Shown in pieces: positions 1 through 6,399 of a stretch of DNA of 16,588 nt; positions within the stretch are counted from its first letter, which is position 1; each line of letters begins with the position of its first letter. A program made the translations under genes and the position numbers. The notes beneath the pieces were generated by a model. That model was not told where the DNA came from, did not search any database, and was given only the letters and a program-made list of their open reading frames with translations. The stretch is from positions 1-16,588 of the forward strand of contig CAJTZL010000057.1 in the NCBI GenBank assembly GCA_910583695.1, in the 5' to 3' direction. This stretch comes from an uncultured Oscillibacter sp. Lineage in GTDB: Bacteria > Bacillota > Clostridia > Oscillospirales > Oscillospiraceae.

Positions 1-76
1 TGGAGCTGGTGGACGGACTCGAACCCCCGACCTGCTGATTACAAATCAGCTGCTCTACCAACTGAGCTACACCAGC
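1..76 (-). tRNA. tRNA-Thr (anticodon TGT), CCA end encoded
   Basis: On the minus strand the sequence folds as a full cloverleaf. The 7-bp acceptor stem is GCTGGTG/CACCAGC. The anticodon stem is GCTGA/TCAGC around a 7-nt loop TTTGTAA, whose middle three bases TGT read ACA threonine codons. The D-arm AGCTCAGTTGGTAGAGC and the T-arm GGGGTTCGAGTCC are canonical. A discriminator T and an encoded CCA lie at the left edge of the window. Other tRNA genes could lie just outside the window on the left. Confidence 0.95.
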
Positions 77-95
77 AGTTCCAACAGCATTGCCT

Positions 96-124
96 ATTCT
101 AGCAGACCGTTTCCCATTTGTCAA
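96..124 (-). promoter_or_regulatory. sigma-A promoter of tRNA-Thr
   Basis: The minus strand reads TTGACA, a 17-bp spacer, then TAGAAT, placed about 13 bp before the expected transcription start and 20 bp before the mature tRNA. It explains tRNA expression. No equally good promoter is seen for the divergent small genes on the plus strand. Confidence 0.8.
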
Positions 125-171
125 CAAAAATTTTTCCTGTTTTCACGGTTTTTTCAAAGGAGAGGATTTAC

Positions 172-360
172 ATGATGAGAACCAAGCGCCGTCCCGGGAG
201 GGGGACCCTCCGCTGCACCCTGTGCGGCCGGGAAATTCTCCGGGGCGAGGAGTACTGGGCCTGCAGCGGCCATCTGGCCTGCGGGGCGTGCCTCCCCGAT
301 CTGGCCCGGCGGGAGCTGGCCCCCTGCCGGGAGATTCTGGGAAGGGAGGCGCGGCCATGA
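172..360 (+). CDS. small cysteine-rich zinc-ribbon-like protein (62 aa)
   Basis: I chose the ATG at 172 because a strong Shine-Dalgarno sequence (AAAGGAGAGG, 156-165) sits just upstream. An alternative upstream start at 118 is AT-rich and lacks one. The protein begins with basic residues (MMRTKRRPGRG) and holds CTLC, then CSGHLACGAC and a final single C. These knuckles are consistent with one or two small structural zinc sites, but no named family is recognised. It is the first of three overlapping small genes: its stop overlaps the next start in ATGA (357-360). Position beside a sigma-like gene suggests a regulatory or nucleic-acid-binding accessory role, which is inference only. Confidence 0.6.
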   Translation: MMRTKRRPGRGTLRCTLCGREILRGEEYWACSGHLACGACLPDLARRELAPCREILGREARP

Positions 361-602
361 CCCTTCTGGAGATGTCCGTCTCCTACCGGGACAGCGCCGC
401 CGCCATCCACGGGCGCATCGTGGAGCTGCGGACGCTGGAACGGGCCCAGGAGGACCCGGAGGAGGCCTTCCGCCTCCGCCGCCGCATTGACGAGCTGTCC
501 CCCCTCTGGCGGGAGGCCCGGGAGCTGGCGGCCCTGACCGCCCATTACTACGACAGGAGCCATCAAAGCCATGAGAAGTACGCGCGGAAAGAGAACCTTT
601 GA
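357..602 (+). CDS. small helical protein of unknown function (81 aa)
   Basis: The start codon overlaps the upstream stop as ATGA, which implies translational coupling. The chosen start gives 81 residues rich in E, R, L and A, with long predicted helices (ELRTLERAQEDPEEAFRLRR, then ELSPLWREARELAALTAHYY). It has the look of a short coiled-coil or helical hairpin protein. There are no cysteines, membrane segments or catalytic motifs. Its 3' end overlaps the next gene by about 32 nt, so the three genes are almost certainly one transcript. I cannot assign a function. A helical partner of the sigma-like protein is one possibility. Confidence 0.55.
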   Translation: MTLLEMSVSYRDSAAAIHGRIVELRTLERAQEDPEEAFRLRRRIDELSPLWREARELAALTAHYYDRSHQSHEKYARKENL

Positions 603-879
603 CACCAGGGCCAGCGAGTGGATCGGGGACCTGACGGTCTGGACCCGGCAAAACGCCGGGGACAACAGCGAACGGCTGGAGCGCCTCCGGCGGAACCTCC
701 GGCAGGCCCGGGAGCGGGAGCTGACCCCCCGACAGCGGCAGCTGCTGGAGCTCTACTACGACCAGGGGATGACCATTCCCCGGATTGCGGAGGAGCTGGG
801 GCTCAACCGCTCCACCGTCTCCCGGACCCTCCGGCGGGCCCGGGACCGGCTGTACCGGTGCCTGCGCTACGCTTTGTAG
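571..879 (+). CDS. sigma-70 region 4-like helix-turn-helix protein (102 aa)
   Basis: The C-terminal half (residues about 52-100) is a sigma region 4 type helix-turn-helix: LTPRQRQLLELYYDQGMT, then IPRIAEELGLNRSTVSRTLR and a basic tail RARDRLYRCLRYAL. The N-terminal 50 residues are charged, and no sigma region 2 is visible. It is therefore either a promoter-recognition accessory or a stand-alone transcription regulator of the small sigma-like HTH class, not a complete sigma factor. It overlaps the preceding gene and ends just before a perfect 12-bp hairpin. Confident on the fold; the target is unknown. Confidence 0.75.
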   Translation: MRSTRGKRTFDTRASEWIGDLTVWTRQNAGDNSERLERLRRNLRQARERELTPRQRQLLELYYDQGMTIPRIAEELGLNRSTVSRTLRRARDRLYRCLRYAL

Positions 880-890
880 ATTTTCCACGG

Positions 891-917
891 GAAAACCCAG
901 GATTTTCCTGGGTTTTC
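891..917 (+). terminator. intrinsic terminator of the three-gene small operon
   Basis: A perfect 12-bp inverted repeat, GAAAACCCAGGA and TCCTGGGTTTTC, surrounds a TTT loop 12 nt after the stop of the sigma-like gene. The right arm itself supplies TTTT and more Ts follow near 933-939. The stem could work in either direction. Confidence 0.7.
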
Positions 918-941
918 GTCCATTCTGTCCCGCTTTTTCCC

Positions 942-970
942 TTGCGGATTCCTCCGGAAGCGTCTATAAT
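942..970 (+). promoter_or_regulatory. sigma-A promoter of the YitT-family gene
   Basis: TTGCGG and a perfect TATAAT are separated by exactly 17 bp. Transcription should start near 977, leaving a leader of about 88 nt before the ATG at 1065. Confidence 0.75.
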
Positions 971-1000
971 CATAGCCAGCATTTTCAACAGACAAACGGC

Positions 1001-1022
1001 CGCCCCGGAAAATGCCGGGGCG
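1001..1022 (+). promoter_or_regulatory. GC-rich hairpin in the yitT-type leader
   Basis: CGCCCCGG and CCGGGGCG pair perfectly around AAAATG in the 5' untranslated region, followed by more GGCC-rich sequence before the Shine-Dalgarno. No poly-T follows, so it is not an attenuator. It may affect translation or mRNA stability. No known riboswitch consensus was recognised. Confidence 0.4.
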
Positions 1023-1064
1023 CACGGGTGAGGCCGGCAAAGCCGCCGGACCGGGAGGAACGAT

Positions 1065-1949
1065 ATGAAGGATATGATGTACAATTCCCTGCACCACCGC
1101 TGGCTGCGGCTGGCGGCCGCCATGCTGGGGGAGGGCGTGGTGGCCCTGGCCCTCCGCTTATTCATCGTACCGCTGGGCCTGTACTCCGGCGGCCTGATGG
1201 GCTTCTGCCAGCTGATCCGCACCCTGCTCCACAACACCCTGGGCCTGGAGGCGGACATCGCCGGCGTCCTCTATTTTCTCAGCAACATCCCCATCCTGCT
1301 GCTGGGCTGGAAAACCCTGGGGCCCCGGATGACCTTCAAGACCATCGCCTGCACCGTCTCTTTCTCCTTCTTCTACAGCATCATCCCCTCGCCGTCGCTC
1401 CCCATTGTGGACGACTACCTCACCTCCTGCCTGCTGGGGGGCATCATCGTGGGCACCGCCAGCGGCATCGTGCTGACCTGCGGCGGCAGCGGCGGCGGCC
1501 TGGACATCGTGGGGCTCTGCCTGAGCAAGCGGGGCAGCCGCTTCACCGTGGGGAAATTCTCCCTGACGGTCAACTTCTTCCTCTACGCCGTCTGCCTGAT
1601 TCTCTTCGTGCCGGAGGTGGCCATATACTCCGTCATCTACAACTTTTTCTCCGCCATGGTGCTGGACCGGATGCACCAGCAAAACGTCAACGTCCAGGCC
1701 ATGATCTTCACCAAGGAGGACGAGAAGGAGCTGGGCCGCTTCATCATCGAGAAGCTGGGCCGCAGTGTCACCTACTGGGAGGGCACCGGAGCTTACAGCG
1801 GCAAGGGGCTCCACGTGCTGGTGGTGTGCCTTTCCAAGTTTGAGATCGAAGAGCTGCTCCACGCCGTCCATGCCCGGGACGACCACGCCTTCGTCACCGT
1901 CCAGGAGCGGGTCCGGGTCTTCGGGAACTTTGTGCGGAAACTGGAGTGA
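1065..1949 (+). CDS. YitT family membrane protein (DUF161 + DUF2179)
   Basis: The 294-residue protein has about five hydrophobic segments in residues 12-205 (for example GVVALALRLFIVPLGLYSGG and ILFVPEVAIYSVIYNFFSAM). It also has the glycine-rich loop CGGSGGGLDIVG, typical of the YitT/DUF161 membrane domain. A soluble C-terminal domain (about 215-290) with TYWEGTGAYSGKGLHVLVV matches the DUF2179 pattern. The length is normal for the family. The start at 1065 is set by GGGAGGAA just upstream. The protein resides in the cytoplasmic membrane; transport has been suggested for the family but the substrate is not established. It is monocistronic, with its own promoter and a 3' hairpin shared with the convergent small gene. 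Confidence 0.9.
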   Translation: MKDMMYNSLHHRWLRLAAAMLGEGVVALALRLFIVPLGLYSGGLMGFCQLIRTLLHNTLGLEADIAGVLYFLSNIPILLLGWKTLGPRMTFKTIACTVSFSFFYSIIPSPSLPIVDDYLTSCLLGGIIVGTASGIVLTCGGSGGGLDIVGLCLSKRGSRFTVGKFSLTVNFFLYAVCLILFVPEVAIYSVIYNFFSAMVLDRMHQQNVNVQAMIFTKEDEKELGRFIIEKLGRSVTYWEGTGAYSGKGLHVLVVCLSKFEIEELLHAVHARDDHAFVTVQERVRVFGNFVRKLE

Positions 1950-1966
1950 CCGGGGAAAGGGAGAAC

Positions 1967-1994
1967 GAGAGGACTGCCGTGCGGCAGTCCTCTC
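1967..1994. terminator. bidirectional hairpin between convergent genes
   Basis: GAGAGGACTGCC and GGCAGTCCTCTC form a perfect 12-bp stem with loop GTGC. It lies 18 nt after the YitT stop and about 48 nt beyond the stop of the minus-strand small gene. No strong T-tract follows on either side, so termination efficiency is uncertain. Confidence 0.6.
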
Positions 1995-2041
1995 ATTGCG
2001 TGCGCGTTCCGGTCCCGTCCGGTCATGCAACCCGGATTTCC

Positions 2042-2312
2042 TCACAGCACCTCTTTCCCGCCCTGTATCAGCTCCGCCAAGCTGCGCCCCGAAATGGAAC
2101 GCGAACCGGAAGCGGTCAAAGTCCATCATGCCCTCGACCCGGTCTCTTGCGCCCAGGTACGCGTCCAGCAGTTCCTGCTGTTCCTCCGTCATGGAGGCGG
2201 TGAGCCGGTCCAGCTGTTCCTTTCGGACCCGCGCCGCCGTGATGAAGGGCGGCTCCTGCCCGTGGATTTTTTCCCGCGGCAGGTCATAGAGGATTTCCAG
2301 AATGTTTTCCAT
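2042..2312 (-). pseudogene. DUF6809-like small protein, apparently frameshifted
   Basis: The start ATG at 2312 has an upstream AAGGAAAGGA. The first 75 codons give MENILEILYDLPREKIHGQE and later LTASMTEEQQELLDAYLGAR and DFDRFRFAFHFG. This is the pattern I associate with the roughly 90-residue DUF6809 family of Clostridia. In that frame the reading continues far into the antisense of the YitT gene. If one G of the GGGG run at 2087-2090 is skipped, the frame closes as RSLAELIQGGKEVL and a stop at 2042-2044, giving an 89-aa protein of the expected size and ending. I therefore annotate a 1-nt insertion in a short homopolymer. It may be a sequencing error, a slippage site or a real lesion. The family function is unknown. 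Confidence 0.6.
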
Positions 2313-2343
2313 CTTTGAACCGTCCTTTCCTTTTTCTTTTTTA

Positions 2344-2373
2344 ATCGTAAGAAATTCTTAAGAATTTTGTCAA
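2344..2373 (-). promoter_or_regulatory. promoter of the DUF6809-like gene
   Basis: The minus strand reads TTGACA, an 18-bp spacer, then TACGAT. The spacer is almost filled by the 16-bp palindrome AAATTCTTAAGAATTT (2352-2367), so a protein bound there would control this promoter directly. Confidence 0.5.
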
Positions 2374-2401
2374 GCCGTTCGTAAGATTTGCCTGCTATCC
2401 T
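2345..2401 (+). promoter_or_regulatory. operator region with TCGTAAG boxes and promoter of the two-component operon
   Basis: Two TCGTAAG boxes (2345-2351 and 2379-2385) flank a perfect palindrome (2352-2367). The first box reads TCGTAAGAAATT, which resembles the VanR recognition sequence as I remember it. TAAGA recurs at 2348, 2359 and 2382, roughly one and two helical turns apart, as expected for OmpR/PhoB-type regulators. A possible extended -10 (TG-C-TATCCT, 2393-2401) without a good -35 would fit an activator-dependent promoter for the regulator gene at 2430. Binding by that regulator (autoregulation) is inferred. Confidence 0.5.
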
Positions 2402-2429
2402 ATATGCAGCTCAAGGGAGGAAGCCTGCT

Positions 2430-3131
2430 ATGAACGAATGCATTTTAGTTGTGGACGACGACCCGGAAATCGTGAACGCCATCGCCATCACCCTGGAGCG
2501 GGAGGGCTGGCAGGTCCGCCGGGCCTACGACGGGCTCCAGGCCCTGGAGGCGTGCCTGGACCCGGCGGTGAAGCTCATCCTCATCGACGTGATGATGCCG
2601 AAGCTGGACGGCCTCTCCGCTCTGCTCCGCATCCGGGAGAGGCGGAACCTGCCGGTGATCGTCCTCTCCGCCAAAAGCGAGGACACGGACAAGATCCTGG
2701 GCCTTTCCATGGGGGCCGACGACTACGTCACCAAGCCCTACAACCCCCAGGAGCTCATCGCCCGGGTGCGGAGCCAGCTCCGGCGGTACACCTCTCTCGG
2801 CGATGTGAACGCCGAGAGGCGGCAGGGCCTCATTGTCAACGGGCGGCTTAGCTACGACCCCGCCGGGCGGATCCTCCGAGCCGACGGGGACGAGGTGAAG
2901 CTCACCCCCACGGAGACGAAGATTGTGGACCTCTTGATCCGGCACCCCGGGCAGGTGTTTCCCGCGGAGGAAATTTACCGCCGGGTGTGGAACGAGGACG
3001 CCTATCTCTGTGAGAACACGGTGATGGTCCACATCCGCCGCATTCGGGAGAAGATCGAGCTGAATCCCAAGGAGCCAGATTACATTAAGGTGGTGTGGGG
3101 CATTGGATACAAAATGGAACCGCATGGATAA
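2430..3131 (+). CDS. OmpR/PhoB-family response regulator, VanR-like
   Basis: The 233-aa protein has a receiver domain (1-118) and a winged-helix DNA-binding domain (about 135-230). The acidic pocket is DDD at 9-11, the phosphoacceptor is D53 in LIDVMMPKLDG, the switch residue is S80 and the conserved lysine is K102 in DDYVTKPYNP. The linker LIARVRSQLRRY and the C-terminal VWNED...VHIRRIREKIE...GIGYKM are typical of the OmpR class, closest in my recollection to VanR. The start at 2430 follows AAGGGAGG; an in-frame alternative at 2388 would lie in the promoter. The 3' end overlaps the kinase start, so the two are co-translated. It probably binds the boxes just upstream. Confidence 0.93.
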   Translation: MNECILVVDDDPEIVNAIAITLEREGWQVRRAYDGLQALEACLDPAVKLILIDVMMPKLDGLSALLRIRERRNLPVIVLSAKSEDTDKILGLSMGADDYVTKPYNPQELIARVRSQLRRYTSLGDVNAERRQGLIVNGRLSYDPAGRILRADGDEVKLTPTETKIVDLLIRHPGQVFPAEEIYRRVWNEDAYLCENTVMVHIRRIREKIELNPKEPDYIKVVWGIGYKMEPHG

Positions 3132-5523
3132 CGACTGGATTGAGGAGGTCCAGCGGATGCTGGGCCCGGAGCCAGCTCCGGCGGAAGCCGGGAAGGCGCT
3201 TTCCCCGGCGGCAAAGCGTCATTGGAGCTGGGTGCGTGTGAAGGGGACGGCGGGTCTTCTGGCCTTCTTCCTGGGGATGACGCTGGCCCTCTCCGCCCTG
3301 GGGGCCCTGGGGAACCGGATCGCCTGGGAGCGGGACCCCTCTCCCCGGTGGGAGTGGGACTGGCAGGAGACGGACGCCTTCCGGGACGAGGTTTCCCACT
3401 ATCTCCGGGAGTTTTTGACCATCGGAGCCGGGGGAGCGGTGGACTTCTACGATGGGGCGTACTACTGGGACGGCGGCTACAACAGCGCGGTGGTGGTGGA
3501 GCAGGAGGCCATTCGGACTTGGTGGGGCTTTGGCGAGGCTGCGGAAGCCGTGACGGTGGACCGGGGAACGCTGGAGTCTGTTCTCCCGGCTGAGCAGGAG
3601 AAGGAATTGGAAAAGGAGCCGGACGAGGCGTACCGGAACGAGAAAAACGTCCTCTACTTCATCGAGACGGCGGAGGGGGAGACCTATACCAACGTGGCGG
3701 AGGGCAAGGCTTTTTTCCTGACAAGGACCCTGTTGGACTATAACTTCTATCTCACCTTTCAGGACGGCAAGGTCTCCATCATCAAGAACGGCAAGGGGCT
3801 GGACGTCTACGGGAACGGATTGTATAACGACGAGTCCCGGTGGTTCGTCCCCGGCTATGACAACTTCCCCGTCAGCGAGGATCTGAAGGACGTGACGGTC
3901 TACATGGCCGTCCGGCAGACGCCGGAGCGGTACTACGGCGTGGACTACAAAAACGGCGGGACCTATTCCAGCAGTGCCTTTTACCGTCTCGCCCGGCAGG
4001 TGGAGGAAAGCGAGTCCTTCTACAAAACCCAGGGCCTGCTGCTGTTCATCGCCATGTGGTGCCTGGTTCTCCACGTTTTGCTGAGGAGGTCTGTGGAGTC
4101 GGTGCGGCAGAGGCTTGCCCGCTGGACGGGCAAATATCTCTGGACGGAGGTCCGGTTCCTGCTGGCGGCGGCGGGCCTGCTGTGGGCCTTCCTCCCCGGG
4201 CTTTTGAACCGGGATATCATCTACGAGCTTCTTTACCGCTACGATTACGGCGGGGACGGAGGCTATTCCTTTGCCGCCTGGGGACTGTCGGTCCTCCGGT
4301 TTGCCACCGTGAACGTCCCGGCCCTCGTCGCCCTGTACTGGCTTTTCTGGCTGGGGCGCAACGAGCGCAGACGCTGGCCCCCGGAGAGGAGGAGGTCCCT
4401 TCTCCGCGGGTTTTTCCGGGCCCTCCGGGCAAGGGACCTGAAACGGCCCGTGGAAAAGCGGCTGAGCCGGAACCACGCCGTGGGAGGGGCGGCGCTGGTG
4501 ATGGTGAATATAGCAGGACTTGCCAATATTTGCAATCTTATATACAGAGTTTTTTTCGAATACAACTATATTCATATTGATGAAGTTGCGCTTTTCATAC
4601 AGCTTCCGCTGGCCATTCTGGAAGTTCCGACAATAGACTTTTTCCACAAATTTTTAGATAGTTGGAGACTGCCCAGGGACATCGCGGCCCTGGCGGACCA
4701 GGTGGAGGCCGTCCGGGCCGGGAACCTCGATAAGCCCCTGAGGCTCCCCGAGGACGCGGACCTGCGGCAGACGGCGGAGAGCCTCAACGATATTCAGGCC
4801 GGCATGAAAGCGGCCCTGGAGGAACAGACCCGCAGTGAGCGGATGAAGGTGGAGCTGGTGAGCAACGTCTCCCACGACCTGAAGACTCCGCTGACCTCCA
4901 TCCTCTCCTACGCGGAGCTCCTCCGGCAGGAGGAGAATCTGCCCCCGGCGGCGGCGGACTACGCCAAGATCATCGACCAGAAGGCCCAGCGGCTGAAAAC
5001 CATGGTGGAGGACATCTTCGAGATCAGCAGGGCGGCGGCGGACCAGCTCCCCGTCCACCTGGAGCAGCTGGATTTGGCCAAGCTCCTCCGCCAGACCCTG
5101 GCGGAGCTGGACGGGCCCATTCAAAAAAGCGGACTGGCCTTTAAGGTGGAGCTTCCCCAGGAGCCGGTCATGATCACCGCCGATGGGCGGCGGCTCTACC
5201 GGGTTTTCCAGAACCTCATCGACAACGCCCTGCGCTATGCCTTGGAGGGAAGCCGGGTGTACCTGAGCCTGAAAACGGCGGAGGGGACCGCCGAGGCCAG
5301 CGTCCGCAACACCTCCCGCACAGAGCTTCCGGAGGGGGTGGACTTCACCGCCCGGTTCGTCCGGGGGGACGCCAGCCGCACCGACGGCGGCAGCGGCCTG
5401 GGGCTCAGCATCGCCAAGAGCTTCACGGAGGCCTGCGGCGGGAGCTTCCGGGTGGAAACGGTGGCGGATTTGTTTACGGCCGCCGTCACGTTCCCCATGG
5501 AACAGGAAGGACAGGAGACATGA
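3124..5523 (+). CDS. multi-pass membrane sensor histidine kinase (799 aa)
   Basis: ATG 3124 overlaps the response-regulator stop; an in-frame TTG at 3103 is a weaker alternative. After a short cytoplasmic N-terminus there is one membrane segment (about 41-64) and a 230-residue outside domain rich in Tyr, Asp and Gly. Further membrane segments lie near 304-320, 343-361, 384-411, 455-478 and 490-511. A HAMP-like linker follows. The HisKA box VSNVSHDLKTPLTS has the phosphorylated H584. The ATPase domain has the N-box NLIDNALRYA (697-706) and the G-box DGGSGLGLS (from D754). All catalytic motifs are intact. It should phosphorylate the co-encoded regulator; the signal is unknown. A segment of about 160 bp (4504-4665) is strikingly AT-rich within this GC-rich gene. 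Confidence 0.92.
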   Translation: MDNDWIEEVQRMLGPEPAPAEAGKALSPAAKRHWSWVRVKGTAGLLAFFLGMTLALSALGALGNRIAWERDPSPRWEWDWQETDAFRDEVSHYLREFLTIGAGGAVDFYDGAYYWDGGYNSAVVVEQEAIRTWWGFGEAAEAVTVDRGTLESVLPAEQEKELEKEPDEAYRNEKNVLYFIETAEGETYTNVAEGKAFFLTRTLLDYNFYLTFQDGKVSIIKNGKGLDVYGNGLYNDESRWFVPGYDNFPVSEDLKDVTVYMAVRQTPERYYGVDYKNGGTYSSSAFYRLARQVEESESFYKTQGLLLFIAMWCLVLHVLLRRSVESVRQRLARWTGKYLWTEVRFLLAAAGLLWAFLPGLLNRDIIYELLYRYDYGGDGGYSFAAWGLSVLRFATVNVPALVALYWLFWLGRNERRRWPPERRRSLLRGFFRALRARDLKRPVEKRLSRNHAVGGAALVMVNIAGLANICNLIYRVFFEYNYIHIDEVALFIQLPLAILEVPTIDFFHKFLDSWRLPRDIAALADQVEAVRAGNLDKPLRLPEDADLRQTAESLNDIQAGMKAALEEQTRSERMKVELVSNVSHDLKTPLTSILSYAELLRQEENLPPAAADYAKIIDQKAQRLKTMVEDIFEISRAAADQLPVHLEQLDLAKLLRQTLAELDGPIQKSGLAFKVELPQEPVMITADGRRLYRVFQNLIDNALRYALEGSRVYLSLKTAEGTAEASVRNTSRTELPEGVDFTARFVRGDASRTDGGSGLGLSIAKSFTEACGGSFRVETVADLFTAAVTFPMEQEGQET

Positions 5524-6359
5524 TTGGGTTGAAAAAGACTGCGGCGGGACGAAAGAGGTCCCGGCGGCTCCGGGCGCTCCTTGGGAGCGCACTGCTGGCG
5601 GGGTGCCTGTCCGGGTGCGCCCTTTCGGCGGAGGCATGGGAGGGCGGCCCGGCCCGGACGGCGGCGGCCCCCCCGGCCATCACCGCCGCGGCGCACTTAG
5701 AGGACGGCGGAGAGAGCCGGGGGGCCGGTCGGGCGGAGCGTTTCTCTCTCTATGAGCCCTTCGGCCTGCGGTACGACGCCGAACAAAACGAGCTCTGGTT
5801 TGACGGCGAGCTGGTGCGGTGGTTTGAGGACTACTACCCCCTGTCCGGGGACGGCGCCCAGGCCGGGACGGACTTCTTCAACGAAAGGGGCGTGGTGGAC
5901 GTGTACGCCGTCCGGGACCGAAGCCGGATCGTCCGCGCCGAAGACGGCTCCTATGACCCCTCCGGGACCCTGACCGGCGTGGAGGCCTTTTCGGAGGAGG
6001 CCTTCGCCGCCCGGGATGTGGAGGCGCTCCGGCATTCTGGGCCTGTCACCGCCGTGGCCGGAGACGCGGAGCCGACGGAGGAGGAGCGGAGGGCCATGGA
6101 GGAGGCTTACGCGCCCTTCGGCGTTACCTATGACGCCGGAGAGGACCAGTGGTATTACAACGGGGAGGCGGTGTGCTTCTTCCGGGATGTTTTGATTTCC
6201 AACGGGGAGAGCCTGACCGGCGGGGGCTTTCACGGCGTCATGCGGATCCTGTCTGGGGAAAAGGGCACTGTCCGCATCGAGACCGTCCGGGACTATGCCC
6301 GGCCGGATTCCCTTGGGTACGGAACCCTGACCGGCGTCAGGCTGCTGGAGGAACCCTGA
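5520..6359 (+). CDS. lipoprotein with two repeated domains, third gene of the two-component operon
   Basis: The start overlaps the kinase stop as ATGA and follows AGGAAGGACAGGAG, so it is translationally coupled. Residues 1-33 form a basic, hydrophobic lipoprotein signal with two candidate lipobox cysteines (LLAGC29 and LSGC33). The mature part contains an internal duplication. YEPFGLRYDAEQNELWFDGE with VVDVYAVRDRS and SGTLTGVEAF recurs as YAPFGVTYDAGEDQWYYNGE with VRIETVRDYA and YGTLTGVRLL. Similar modules occur, as I recall, at the C-terminus of clostridial M56/BlaR1-type proteins. The likely site is the outer face of the membrane, where it could present or modulate the signal for the kinase. 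That role is inferred from operon position only. Confidence 0.75.
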   Translation: MIGLKKTAAGRKRSRRLRALLGSALLAGCLSGCALSAEAWEGGPARTAAAPPAITAAAHLEDGGESRGAGRAERFSLYEPFGLRYDAEQNELWFDGELVRWFEDYYPLSGDGAQAGTDFFNERGVVDVYAVRDRSRIVRAEDGSYDPSGTLTGVEAFSEEAFAARDVEALRHSGPVTAVAGDAEPTEEERRAMEEAYAPFGVTYDAGEDQWYYNGEAVCFFRDVLISNGESLTGGGFHGVMRILSGEKGTVRIETVRDYARPDSLGYGTLTGVRLLEEP

Positions 6360-6369
6360 AGGGACAAAA

Positions 6370-6399
6370 AAGCGGGAGAGGGTTACACCTCTCTCGCTT
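6370..6399. terminator. bidirectional terminator between the lipoprotein gene and spoIIE
   Basis: AAGCGGGAGAGG and CCTCTCTCGCTT form a 12-bp stem with one G-T pair. A's on the left and T's on the right (CTTTC) serve both directions. It overlaps the last codons of spoIIE. Confidence 0.75.

Noticed and set aside
1..171. Integration site of a mobile element at tRNA-Thr
   Set aside because: No repeat of the tRNA 3' end, integrase or phage gene was found in the window.
1001..1060. Riboswitch in the YitT leader
   Set aside because: There is one hairpin and GC-rich sequence but no conserved aptamer motif that I recognise and no expression platform.
1158..2312. A 384-codon minus-strand frame as one long gene
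   Set aside because: Only the first 75 codons look like protein. The rest is antisense to the YitT gene, and a 1-nt shift gives a normal short ending.
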